From Candidatus Limiplasma pullicola (lineage in GTDB: Bacteria; Bacillota; Clostridia; Christensenellales; Aristaeellaceae): DNA of 38,253 nt. Positions within the stretch are counted from its first letter, which is position 1, and the number at the start of each line of letters is the position of its first letter. The stretch spans positions 1 to 38,253 of the forward strand of contig DVIV01000013.1 of NCBI GenBank assembly GCA_018710985.1, written 5' to 3'. Shown one piece after another: positions 7,874 to 16,055 of the stretch. The notes beneath the pieces are model-generated. The model did not search any database, had not been told where the DNA came from, and worked only from the letters and a program-made list of their open reading frames with translations. The position numbers were made by a program, and so were the translations under genes.

Positions 7874-8565
7874 TCGGGAATGGGCTTCAGCAGCCCTTCT
7901 GGATTGATGGACCGTCCGTCCCGGCGCAGCTCAAACACCAGAGGCTTTCCCTCGATGGTGGTGGCGATCACGTCGCCCGCGTAGACGCGGTCGCCCTCCT
8001 GCGCATAGCAGGTGAGCAGGTTGCCATAGATGGATTCGGTATCGTCGTCATGACGGACGCGCAGGATGCGCTCCTCCTCCAGGCCGTGCGCCACGCTCAT
8101 CACCTCGCCGTCGGCCACGGCGCGCACGTCCCGCACCGCGCTCATAAAAGCCATGTAAGGCTCCGACTGGCTCCAGGCGTGCACGGTATCGCCCGCCATG
8201 GGCTCAAAGACGGTGACCGTTTCCTTCTCGCTCCATACGGCCTGGATGCCGTCGGGCAGAATGCCGCCCACAAAGCTGAGTTTTCCCAGGCTCTCGTCCC
8301 ATTCCATCTCCGTGCTGGCCTGAAGGGCGCCAAACACGCTCTGCGCATTCGGCGAGCCGGCGTTTTTCACCGCCACCACCGTCAACAGCATCGCGCCCAC
8401 CACAGCCAGGTTGCGCACCAGCTTATCCGCCCGAAGCAGCCTTTTGCCCCAGCCATCCCTGGGGGGCAGCTCGGTCAGCTCCGCGCCGGGGCGCTGCGCA
8501 TCCTCGCTCAAAAGCGCGCCTTCCCGGCGGACCTTCATGTTTTTGACCTGCGTTTGACGGTTCAC
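7870..8565 (-). CDS. spoIVFA: SpoIVFA-like membrane protein with degenerate LytM (M23) domain
   Basis: A 231-aa protein with a basic N-terminal cytoplasmic part of about 45 residues, one membrane span (LVRNLAVVGAMLLTVVAV) and an extracytoplasmic M23/LytM fold at the C-terminus. The catalytic HxH of active M23 enzymes is replaced (PLVFELRRDG), so it is probably inactive, as in SpoIVFA, which holds SpoIVFB silent until a forespore signal arrives. The start taken is GTG at 8565, because AAGGGGG lies 7 nt upstream; the internal ATG at 8538 lacks a good site. It is coupled to spoIVFB by an ATGA overlap. The call rests on architecture and neighbour; overall similarity is modest. Confidence 0.78.
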   Translation of the reverse strand: MNRQTQVKNMKVRREGALLSEDAQRPGAELTELPPRDGWGKRLLRADKLVRNLAVVGAMLLTVVAVKNAGSPNAQSVFGALQASTEMEWDESLGKLSFVGGILPDGIQAVWSEKETVTVFEPMAGDTVHAWSQSEPYMAFMSAVRDVRAVADGEVMSVAHGLEEERILRVRHDDDTESIYGNLLTCYAQEGDRVYAGDVIATTIEGKPLVFELRRDGRSINPEGLLKPIPE

Positions 8566-8576
8566 AAAAAATCCCC

Positions 8577-8611
8577 CTTCCCTGCGCTGATAGTTTATGC
8601 GCGGCGGGAAG
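8577..8611 (-). terminator. Hairpin with U-run between ynbB and spoIVFA
   Basis: On the minus strand CTTCCC and GCGC pair with downstream GCGC and GGGAAG, and the stem is followed by GGGGATTTTTT. The 3' arm runs into the AAGGGGG ribosome site of spoIVFA. It could attenuate transcription into the sporulation genes or mask their ribosome site. There is no obvious sporulation promoter in this 59-bp gap. Confidence 0.5.
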
Positions 8612-8624
8612 GAGGACAGAACCG

Positions 8625-9857
8625 TCACAGCAGGCCCTTTTTCCGCATGTATTCGAAGGTGCGGATGAGGGCGAGCTTGCCGTGGCTGTAGGTGAGGCCG
8701 CCCTGCAGGAAGGCGGTGTAGGGCTCGCGCATGGGCGCGTCGGCGCTGAGCTCGATGGACGCGCCGCTGACGAACGTGCCCGCCGCCATGATGACCTGAT
8801 GCTGGTAGCCGGGCATGTCCCACGGCTCCGGCAGGGCCATGCTGTCGATGGGCGAGGCCATCTGGATGCCCTGGCAGAAGGCGATCAGCCTTTCCGGCGT
8901 GCCCAGCTCCAGCGCCTGGATGATATCCGTGCGAAGGTCCTCGGGCGCGGGGGTGGAGCGCATGCCCAGCGCCTCGCACACGGCGGCGGCCAGCACGGAG
9001 GTGCGCACGGCCTGCGCCACCACATGCGGGGCCAGGAACAGCCCCTGATAGAACGGCTGATAGCTGCCCGCGTAGCTGCCCACCTCGCGCCCGATGCCCG
9101 GCGCGGTCAGGCGGTAGCTGACGCGGTCGATCACGTCCTGCCGGCCCACGATGTAGCCGCCCGTGGGCGCAAGGCCGCCGCCGGGGTTTTTGATCAGGCT
9201 GCCCACGCACACGTCCGCGCCAAACTCGGTAGGTTCCTGAGTGCAGACAAATTCGCCATAGCAGTTATCCACCATGAGCACCGCGTCGGGAAAATCCCGT
9301 TTGAGCATCTCCGACAAGGGGGCGACATCCTCGGGCATGAGGCTGGGGCGCGAGGAATAGCCCCGGCTGCGCTGTACGGCCACCACACGGGTGCACGGCT
9401 TCATGGCCGCGCGGATGGCGGCAAGGTCCAGCCGCCCGTCCGCCCCCATGGGCACCTCGGCGTAGCTCACGCCCATTTCGCGCAGCGATCCCGGCGGGCA
9501 GCCGCGCACGCCGATCACATCCTCCAGCGTGTCGTAAGGCCCGCCGGAGGCGTAGAGCAGCTCGTCGCCGGGCCTGAGCAGCCCGAACAGGCACATTGAC
9601 AGCGCATGCGTGCCCGACGCGATCTGCGGCCTGACAATGGCCGCGTCGGCATGAAAGAGGTCCGCGAACAGCTTTTCCAGCGTATCACGGCCGATGTCGT
9701 CATATCCATAGCCCGTGGTGGGCGCAAAATGACGCGCCGCCACCTCATGGCGCTGCATTGCGTCCAGCACCCTCGCGGTATTTTCCAGCGCGATCTCGTC
9801 AATGCGCGCAAACATGGGCTGGCAGCGCTTTTCCGCCGCCTCGATGATTTGCTTCAT
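8625..9857 (-). CDS. ynbB: YnbB-type methionine gamma-lyase family PLP enzyme
   Basis: A 410-aa PLP-dependent fold-type I protein of the family once called aluminium resistance protein. SGTHAL at about 82-87 would bind the PLP phosphate, Asp197 in MVDNCYGEF would bind the pyridine nitrogen, and Lys223 in GSLIKNPGGG is the likely Schiff-base lysine. Length is as usual for the family. The ATG at 9857 overlaps the miaA stop (ATGA), with AAAGGAG in the end of miaA. Bacillus also has ynbB a few genes downstream of miaA, so this gene order is old. Substrate is not established for most members; C-S lyase activity is inferred. Confidence 0.87.
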   Translation of the reverse strand: MKQIIEAAEKRCQPMFARIDEIALENTARVLDAMQRHEVAARHFAPTTGYGYDDIGRDTLEKLFADLFHADAAIVRPQIASGTHALSMCLFGLLRPGDELLYASGGPYDTLEDVIGVRGCPPGSLREMGVSYAEVPMGADGRLDLAAIRAAMKPCTRVVAVQRSRGYSSRPSLMPEDVAPLSEMLKRDFPDAVLMVDNCYGEFVCTQEPTEFGADVCVGSLIKNPGGGLAPTGGYIVGRQDVIDRVSYRLTAPGIGREVGSYAGSYQPFYQGLFLAPHVVAQAVRTSVLAAAVCEALGMRSTPAPEDLRTDIIQALELGTPERLIAFCQGIQMASPIDSMALPEPWDMPGYQHQVIMAAGTFVSGASIELSADAPMREPYTAFLQGGLTYSHGKLALIRTFEYMRKKGLL

Positions 9858-10807
9858 TGTTCCTGCTCCTTTGTATCGTTCAGAAAGGCCTGCGCAAGCG
9901 AGGCGGCCTGCGCAAGCAGCGCGTCCGCATCCCGCGCGTCCAGCCACACGCAGCGCGGTTCGGCGCGCAGCCATGTGCCCTGCCGCTTGGCGTAGTGGCG
10001 CGTATGCACGATGATCTCCCACACGGCCCGGTCCACATCGCCCTGCCCCATGACAACGGGTATCAGTTCCTTGTAGCCGATGCCCTGCATGGACTGGGCC
10101 GCAGGCGGCACGCCGCTTTCCAGCAAAGCGCCGACCTCCCTGAGCAGCCCCGCCTCCATCATGCGGTGGACGCGGGCTTCCAGCCGCGCATAGAGCAGGT
10201 CGCGCGGCCATTCCAGCGCCAGCGGCAGCACGCGGAAGGGACGGTCCTGCGCGGCGTGGTTCTGGCGGCTCATGGGCACGCCGGTCTGCTCGTACACCTC
10301 AATGGCGCGGATCACGCGGCGGCGGTCGTTGGGGTGCAGGCGCGCGGCGGTTTCGGGGTCCACGGCGGCCAGACGGTCGTGCAGGCGCTCCTTGCCGCCC
10401 GGCTCGTCCGCCAGGGCGTTAAGCTCGGCGCGCAGGCGCTCATCCCCGCCCGCGCCGCCCAGCGACAGGCCGTCCATCAGCGCCTTGAGGTACAGGCCGG
10501 TCCCGCCCACCAGAATGGGCACCCTTCCGCGCGAGAGAATCTCCGCAATCACCCGTTCCGCGGCTACGGCATAGTCGGCCACGGCGTAGGCTTCGGTGGG
10601 GTCCGCCACATCCAGCATGTGGTGCGGCACCAGCGCGCGCTCCTGCGCCGTGGGTTTGGCGGTGCCGATGTCCATGCGCCGGTAGATCTGCATGGAATCC
10701 ATACAGATGATCTCGCCGTCCAGCCGCCGGGCCAGCGCAAGGCCCAAGTCGCTCTTGCCGCTGGCCGTGGGACCCGCCACGGCGATTACGGCGGGCTTTT
10801 TCCCCAT
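9854..10807 (-). CDS. miaA: tRNA dimethylallyltransferase MiaA
   Basis: A 317-aa enzyme that transfers dimethylallyl to N6 of A37 in tRNAs reading UNN codons. The P-loop is GPTASGKS at residues 12-19, followed by DSMQIYRRMDIGTAKP, the catalytic and substrate-binding signature. GGTGLYLKALMDGL and GIGYKEL are also conserved. The ATG at 10807 was chosen because AAGGGGGCGG precedes it at a good distance; an upstream GTG at 10825 overlaps the mutL stop but has no site. MiaB, which methylthiolates the product, is encoded four genes upstream in the same operon, so both steps of ms2i6A37 synthesis are co-transcribed. Confidence 0.95.
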   Translation of the reverse strand: MGKKPAVIAVAGPTASGKSDLGLALARRLDGEIICMDSMQIYRRMDIGTAKPTAQERALVPHHMLDVADPTEAYAVADYAVAAERVIAEILSRGRVPILVGGTGLYLKALMDGLSLGGAGGDERLRAELNALADEPGGKERLHDRLAAVDPETAARLHPNDRRRVIRAIEVYEQTGVPMSRQNHAAQDRPFRVLPLALEWPRDLLYARLEARVHRMMEAGLLREVGALLESGVPPAAQSMQGIGYKELIPVVMGQGDVDRAVWEIIVHTRHYAKRQGTWLRAEPRCVWLDARDADALLAQAASLAQAFLNDTKEQEQ

Positions 10808-10821
10808 GGAATCCGCCCCCT

Positions 10822-12966
10822 TCACTGCACGCGCTTGAAGCGCTTTTCCAGCGCATAGCGCGTGATCTCGGTTACGATGGGACGGCCGTGCGGACAGGTC
10901 GGCATGCTGTCGCTGCGCAAAATCTCCCGAAGGAACCCGCTTACCTGCGTTTCATTGAGGTGATCGCCGCCCTTGATGGCATGCTTGCAGGCCATCTGCG
11001 CCACGCGCCGGCGCATGCGCTCGCGCGTGACCTGGCCGCGCCCGGCCTGCCACTCGTCCAGTGCCTCCAGAAGCAGCTCGCGCGGGGACTCGTTTTCCCC
11101 GAACAGCGTGGGAATGGCCTTGACCGCCACGCAGGTGTCGTCGAAGGGCTCTACCTCAAACCCCGCATCCGCCAACACCGGTGCAAACTCCGAAACCAGC
11201 GCCATATCATGCGCCGTGAGCCGCACCAGCTGCGGCGAAAGCAGTTGCTGGGACACCGTTCCCTTTTCAAACCGCTCCATCAGGCGGTCGTAAAGCATGC
11301 GCTCATGCGCGGCGTGCTGGTCCAGGAGGAGCAGCCGGTCGCCGCATTCAAAAATCCAATAGGTATCGAACACCACGCCCACCAGGCACAGCCCCGCCTC
11401 TCCGGCGACAGGCTGGGGCACGAGGGTTTGCTGCTCCATGTCGGGCAAAGGCGGGAGGGCCGGACCGGCTGCCGGGGAGCCTGCCTGCGCAGGCGCAGCA
11501 GGTTCCCTGGAAAGCGCAGCCGGGGCCGCTTCCGGCTTTTTTGGCACTCCGGCCGGATACGATGCGGGCCCGGCGGAGAACCAGCCGGATGCGGGCGGCA
11601 GCGGCGCAGAGCCGGACAGGGGTTGTTCCCGTGCCGGTGCGCAAGACGCCACGGGCGGAGGAATCGCCGCGCCCAGCGCGGCGCGGACAACGGCCGCAGG
11701 CGCAGCGCTCTGGCCCAGTGCGGCCCGCGCGGGTGCATCGGAAATCACCACGGGCTCAAGCGCGGCCAGCTCGCGTTTCTGCGCTTCGGTCAGCACCGGG
11801 TGCCGGGGCTCCGGTTCGGCGTCCGGCGCAGGTCGCGCGGCGCTTTGAGGGCCGCCCTCCTGCGCGGGGGAAGCTGTCTGGCTATCCAGAGGATTGTCCA
11901 GCCGGACCAGCGAAAAATCAGCTTTGGATTCCGTGACGGAGGGGACCTTTTGCGCCGCTGTAAGCCGCTCGCCCAGCGTTTCGCCGCGCATGGCTTCGCA
12001 CACCAGCGTGCGTACAGCCTCAGCCACGGCGGGTTCGTTCTGGAAACGCACCTCCAGCTTGTTGGGGTGCACGTTCACATCCACCTGCTGCGCTGGCACT
12101 TGCAAAAACAGCGCGCACATGGGAAAGCGCCCCACCATCACCTGTCCCTCGCAGCCTTCCTCCAGCGCGCGGCCGAGGGTCTGGCTGCGGAAGAAGCGGC
12201 CGTTGACAAAAAAGGACTGCTGCTGGCGGTTGCCCCGCGCAAGGTCCCCCGCGCCCACGTAGCCGGAGAGCAGCACGCCGTTCCTATGGCCGCTCACCTT
12301 GCGCATTTTGCCAAACGCCTCGCGCCCGTAGAGGCTGTAGAGGGCGGATTCGATGCTGCCGTCCCCCATGCTGTGGTAGACGGTCTTGCCCTGGCTGACG
12401 AAGCGAAACGCCACGTCGGGCCGCGACAGGATCAGCCGCTGCATGTAATCGGCCACGAGGGAAGCCTCCACGGCGGGTTTCTTGAGGAACTTGAGGCGCA
12501 CGGGCGTGTTGCAGAACAAATCCTCCACCACGATGGTGGTGCCCACGGGCGAGGCTGCCTGACGGATGGCGGTAAACTCCCCCGCCTCCACCACGGCGCG
12601 GGTGCCGAAAGGCGCCTCCTGCGTGCGGGTGGTGAGCGTGACGCGCGACACCGCCGCGACCGAGGCCAGCGCCTCGCCCCGGAACCCCAGCGTGTGGATG
12701 TTGTACAGGTCTGCCGCTGCCGCGATCTTGCTGGTGGCGTGGCGCTCAAAGGCCATCCGCACCTGCTCGGCGGGAATGCCGCAGCCGTTGTCGGTGACGC
12801 GCAGGTACTTGATGCCGCCCTCGCGCAGCTCCACGGTCACGTTGTGCGCGCCTGCGTCGATGCTGTTTTCCACCAGCTCCTTGACGGCGGAGGCCGGACG
12901 CTCCACCACCTCGCCCGCGGCAATCTGTCCGATGATTTCGGCGGACAGCTTTCTGATGACCGGCAT
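10822..12966 (-). CDS. mutL: DNA mismatch repair protein MutL (endonuclease type)
   Basis: A 714-aa protein. The N-terminal GHKL ATPase has Glu33-Asn34 in ELVENSIDAG, TDNGCGI and GFRGEALASVA. A long Ala/Pro-rich linker of about 150 residues follows. The C-terminal domain carries the nicking-endonuclease motifs: DQHAAHERMLYD from Asp549, ACKHAIK from about 659 and CPHGRP from Cys691. In the first motif the last acidic position, usually Glu, is Asp. MutL nicks the new strand after MutS signals a mismatch. The ATG has GGAGG close upstream and lies 11 nt after the mutS stop. Confidence 0.96.
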   Translation of the reverse strand: MPVIRKLSAEIIGQIAAGEVVERPASAVKELVENSIDAGAHNVTVELREGGIKYLRVTDNGCGIPAEQVRMAFERHATSKIAAAADLYNIHTLGFRGEALASVAAVSRVTLTTRTQEAPFGTRAVVEAGEFTAIRQAASPVGTTIVVEDLFCNTPVRLKFLKKPAVEASLVADYMQRLILSRPDVAFRFVSQGKTVYHSMGDGSIESALYSLYGREAFGKMRKVSGHRNGVLLSGYVGAGDLARGNRQQQSFFVNGRFFRSQTLGRALEEGCEGQVMVGRFPMCALFLQVPAQQVDVNVHPNKLEVRFQNEPAVAEAVRTLVCEAMRGETLGERLTAAQKVPSVTESKADFSLVRLDNPLDSQTASPAQEGGPQSAARPAPDAEPEPRHPVLTEAQKRELAALEPVVISDAPARAALGQSAAPAAVVRAALGAAIPPPVASCAPAREQPLSGSAPLPPASGWFSAGPASYPAGVPKKPEAAPAALSREPAAPAQAGSPAAGPALPPLPDMEQQTLVPQPVAGEAGLCLVGVVFDTYWIFECGDRLLLLDQHAAHERMLYDRLMERFEKGTVSQQLLSPQLVRLTAHDMALVSEFAPVLADAGFEVEPFDDTCVAVKAIPTLFGENESPRELLLEALDEWQAGRGQVTRERMRRRVAQMACKHAIKGGDHLNETQVSGFLREILRSDSMPTCPHGRPIVTEITRYALEKRFKRVQ

Positions 12967-12977
12967 ACGCCCCTCCT

Positions 12978-15578
12978 TTACAGCCTGCGCGCCTTTTCGC
13001 GCAGGCGGAACAGGATGTTCAGCGCGTCCATTGGGGTGACGGACAGCACATCCAGGTTTTTCAGTTCGTCGATCAGCTCATCCTGGGCCAGATGGAACAG
13101 GTCGGTCTGTCGGTTTTCCTTCTTGCGCTTTTCCAGAATGTTGGAGGAGATGGTCTCCTGATTGATGTCGCTCACTTCCAGCCGCGCCTGAATCTCATGC
13201 GCGCGCGCCACCACGGGCGCGGGCACGCCGGCCAGGCGCGCCACGTGCACGCCATAGCTCTTGTCCGCGCCGCCGGGCATGATCTTGCGCAGGAAAATCA
13301 CGTCCTCCCCGTGTTCCATGACCGAGATGCAGTAGTTTTTCACGCCCGGGAAGCGCCCTTCCAGCTCGCTGAGCTCATGATAGTGCGTGGCAAAGAGCGT
13401 CTTGGCGCCGATGCGCTTCGGGTCCAGCAGGTATTCCACCACCGCCCAGGCGATGGCCAGGCCGTCAAACGTGCTGGTGCCCCGGCCGATCTCGTCGAGG
13501 ATGACCAGCGAGCGGCTGGTGGCGGCGCGCAGGATGGCCGCGGTTTCGCTCATTTCCACCATGAAGGTGCTCTGCCCCCCGGCCAGGTCGTCCGAGGCGC
13601 CGATGCGGGTGAAGATGCGGTCGCACAGGCTGATGTTGGCCTCACGCGCGGGCACGAAGCTGCCGATATGCGCCATGAGCGCAATCAGCGCCACCTGGCG
13701 CATGTAGGTGCTCTTGCCGGCCATGTTGGGGCCGGTGATGATGAGCATGCGGTTGTCGCCGGTATCCATGGTCACGTCGTTGGGCACAAAGGGCGCGTCG
13801 GTGACGGTGCGCTCCACGATGGGATGGCGGCCCTCCACGATGGTGAGCACGCCGTCCTCGTTGATGGCGGGCTTGACGTAGTCGTTTTCGCGCGCCACCT
13901 GCGCCAGCGACAAAAGCGCGTCCGCAGTTTTGAGCACCATGGCGTTTTGCTGCACCGCGCCGATCTCGGCGGCGATGGACTCGCGCACGGAGGCAAAGAG
14001 CGTGCTTTCCAGCGTCAGGGCCATCTGCTGGGCGTTGAGGATTTTATGCTCGATCTCCTGAAGCTCCGGGGTCACGTAGCGCTCGGCGCCGGCCAGGGTC
14101 TGCTTGCGGCTGTAGCGCAGGGGCACCAGATCGAGGTTGCTCTTGGTCACCTCGATGTAGTAGCCGAACACGCGGTTGTACTGGATGCGCAGGTTCTTGA
14201 TGCCGGTTTCCTGCCGCTCGGCCGCCTCCAGATTCAAAATCCACTGCTTGCCGTTGGCGGCCGCGTCGCGGTATTCGTCCAGCTCGTCGCTGTACCCTGC
14301 GCGGATCACGCCCCCGTCGCTGAGCAAAAGGGGCGCGTCGGGGTCGATGGCGCGTTCCAGCAGATCACACAGGGATTCCAGAGGCGTCAGCGTGTGCGCC
14401 AGCGCCTGAATGGCCGTGGCCTCAAAGCGGCCCAGCAGCTCCTTGACCGGCGCCACCGCCTTGAGCGAGCGCAGCAGCGCCAGGCAGTCGCGCGCGGTGA
14501 GGCTGTTGTAGCTGATCTTGCCAAGCAGCCGTTCCATGTCCGCCACGTCTTCCAGCGCCTGGCCCATTTCCTCGGCGGTCAAGTAATCGTCCTTGAGGGC
14601 CTCCACGGCGTCAAGCCGCATCTGGATGGAAGCGCGGTCGATCATGGGATTTTCCACCCAGCTTCGCAGCAGCCGCGCGCCCATCGCGGTATGCGTGCGG
14701 TCCAGCAGCCAAAACAGCGATCCCCGCCGCTCTCCCGCGCGCAGGCTCTCCACCAGCTCCAGGTTGCGCCGCGTCATGCGGTCCAGAAACATGGTGCGCT
14801 CGCCCTGATAGATGGTGAGCTGCGTCAGGTGCGGCAGGGCGTTTTTCTGCGTATCATTGAGATAGATCAAAAGCGCCCCCGCCGCCAGATAGCGCCGGTC
14901 GCGCTCATCCAGCCCCAGCGAGGTGAGCGACGGCACCCCGAAATGCTCCAGCAGCGCGCGCTGCGCGTTTTTCTTCTGAAAATCCGAATCGGGCAGAACG
15001 GTGCAGCTGACGGTTTCGCCAAGGTGCGGGGTGAGCTTTGCCATGTCGTTGGTCACGATCTCGCGCGGACGGATGCGCATCAACTCGTCGCGCAGGGTGC
15101 GCTGCGCGTCGGGCAGGAGGTGCGCAATCAGCTCGCCCGTGCTCACGTCCGCATACGCCAGCGCTGCCGCCTTGCCCACGAACGCCACGCACAGCACATA
15201 GCAGGCGCTTTTTTCGTCCAGCTGGGAAGGATCGGCCACCGTGCCGGGCGTCACGATGCGGATGACGTCGCGCTCCACCAGTCCCTTGCTCAGCGCCGGG
15301 TCGGTCAGCTGCTCGCACACGGCCACCTTATAGCCCTTTTCAATCAGGCGGGCGATATAGGCGTTGGCCGCGTGATAGGGCACGCCGCACATGGGCGCGC
15401 GTTCGGAAAGGCCGCAGTCCTTGCCCGTAAGGGTCAGTTCCAGCTCCCTGGAGGCGAGCTTGGCGTCGTCAAAGAACATCTCATAGAAATCGCCCAGGCG
15501 GAAAAACAGGATGCAGTCCTGGTACTTTTCCTTCAGTTCCAGATACTGCCGCATCATGGGGGTAGGGGTCGCTGCCAC
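12978..15578 (-). CDS. mutS: DNA mismatch repair protein MutS
   Basis: An 866-aa mismatch sensor of normal MutS1 length. The mispair-binding Phe31-Tyr-Glu33 lies in RLGDFYEMF. The Walker A is GPNMAGKST, followed by the Walker B/signature stretch VILDEIGRGTSTFDG and the helix-turn-helix dimer region with ATHYHEL. The C-terminal part (NQETISSNILEKRKKENRQ) is a short linker before the tetramerisation tail. The start is GTG at 15578, with GGAG 8 nt upstream. It follows ricA with a 63-nt gap and precedes mutL by 11 nt, a standard mutSL pair. Confidence 0.97.
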   Translation of the reverse strand: MAATPTPMMRQYLELKEKYQDCILFFRLGDFYEMFFDDAKLASRELELTLTGKDCGLSERAPMCGVPYHAANAYIARLIEKGYKVAVCEQLTDPALSKGLVERDVIRIVTPGTVADPSQLDEKSACYVLCVAFVGKAAALAYADVSTGELIAHLLPDAQRTLRDELMRIRPREIVTNDMAKLTPHLGETVSCTVLPDSDFQKKNAQRALLEHFGVPSLTSLGLDERDRRYLAAGALLIYLNDTQKNALPHLTQLTIYQGERTMFLDRMTRRNLELVESLRAGERRGSLFWLLDRTHTAMGARLLRSWVENPMIDRASIQMRLDAVEALKDDYLTAEEMGQALEDVADMERLLGKISYNSLTARDCLALLRSLKAVAPVKELLGRFEATAIQALAHTLTPLESLCDLLERAIDPDAPLLLSDGGVIRAGYSDELDEYRDAAANGKQWILNLEAAERQETGIKNLRIQYNRVFGYYIEVTKSNLDLVPLRYSRKQTLAGAERYVTPELQEIEHKILNAQQMALTLESTLFASVRESIAAEIGAVQQNAMVLKTADALLSLAQVARENDYVKPAINEDGVLTIVEGRHPIVERTVTDAPFVPNDVTMDTGDNRMLIITGPNMAGKSTYMRQVALIALMAHIGSFVPAREANISLCDRIFTRIGASDDLAGGQSTFMVEMSETAAILRAATSRSLVILDEIGRGTSTFDGLAIAWAVVEYLLDPKRIGAKTLFATHYHELSELEGRFPGVKNYCISVMEHGEDVIFLRKIMPGGADKSYGVHVARLAGVPAPVVARAHEIQARLEVSDINQETISSNILEKRKKENRQTDLFHLAQDELIDELKNLDVLSVTPMDALNILFRLREKARRL

Positions 15579-15605
15579 GAAACCGGCTCCTTTCGTACAT
15601 CCAAA

Positions 15606-15635
15606 GGCGCGGCCGCCGTCAGGGGCGCCCGCGCC
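15606..15635 (-). promoter_or_regulatory. Hairpin in the ricA-mutS gap
   Basis: On the minus strand GGCGCGG pairs with CCGCGCC across a 16-nt GC-rich loop, followed by TTTGG and then the AAAGGAG site of mutS. This 63-nt gap is one of the two largest inside the operon. It could be a weak attenuator or an RNA-processing site. The high GC content makes chance stems common. Confidence 0.3.
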
Positions 15636-15641
15636 GCAGCG

Positions 15642-16049
15642 TCAATGCTGGTGGCCGCAGCCGCTGCAGCCCTCACAGGAGCCGTTGCAGCCGTGTTCCT
15701 CCTCGTCGTTTTCGCCGGTGACGACGAATTTGATGATGCTGTTGACCTTCTTCATCATCTGGGTAAAGGCCTCATTGGTCTGGCGCATGCGGGTGATGAT
15801 CTCGTTTTCGTCGATGGCATGCTCCACGTTTTCCAGCTCCTCGCCCGCCTTGGCCAGCGCGCCGTGATCCATGTTGGCGTCGGCCAGCAGGTTTTCCACG
15901 GCCTGCCGCTTTTCGGTATAGGCGGCGATGAGCTGGGTCGCCTTTTCATCCTTCATGGCCGCCTGTTCGGCCAGCCGCATGGCGATGTACTCTTCGCTTT
16001 CCAGAATGGCTTCCGCCAGAAGTTCCGCCTGATTAAGCACCTTTTCCAT
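15642..16049 (-). CDS. ricA: RicA/YmcA-like protein of the YlbF family with Cys-rich tail
   Basis: A 135-aa mostly helical protein of the YlbF/YmcA (DUF964) family. In Bacillus RicA works with RicF and RicT in a complex that carries Fe-S clusters and stimulates RNase Y processing, biofilm and sporulation. The gene lies between miaB and mutS as ymcA does in Bacillus, but without cotE. The C-terminus has Cys121, Cys125, Cys128 and Cys131 (CX3CX2CX2C) and ends GHQH; as remembered, the first three match the spacing of the cluster ligands in Bacillus RicA. It starts 6 nt after miaB with AAAGG upstream. Choosing RicA over RicF rests on gene order and the Cys spacing. ricF and ricT are not in the window. 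Confidence 0.83.
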   Translation of the reverse strand: MEKVLNQAELLAEAILESEEYIAMRLAEQAAMKDEKATQLIAAYTEKRQAVENLLADANMDHGALAKAGEELENVEHAIDENEIITRMRQTNEAFTQMMKKVNSIIKFVVTGENDEEEHGCNGSCEGCSGCGHQH

Positions 16050-16055
16050 GATTTT

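Noticed and set aside
10888-13161. A 757-codon plus-strand frame opposite mutL
   Set aside because: It is an antisense shadow of mutL, whose motifs are complete.
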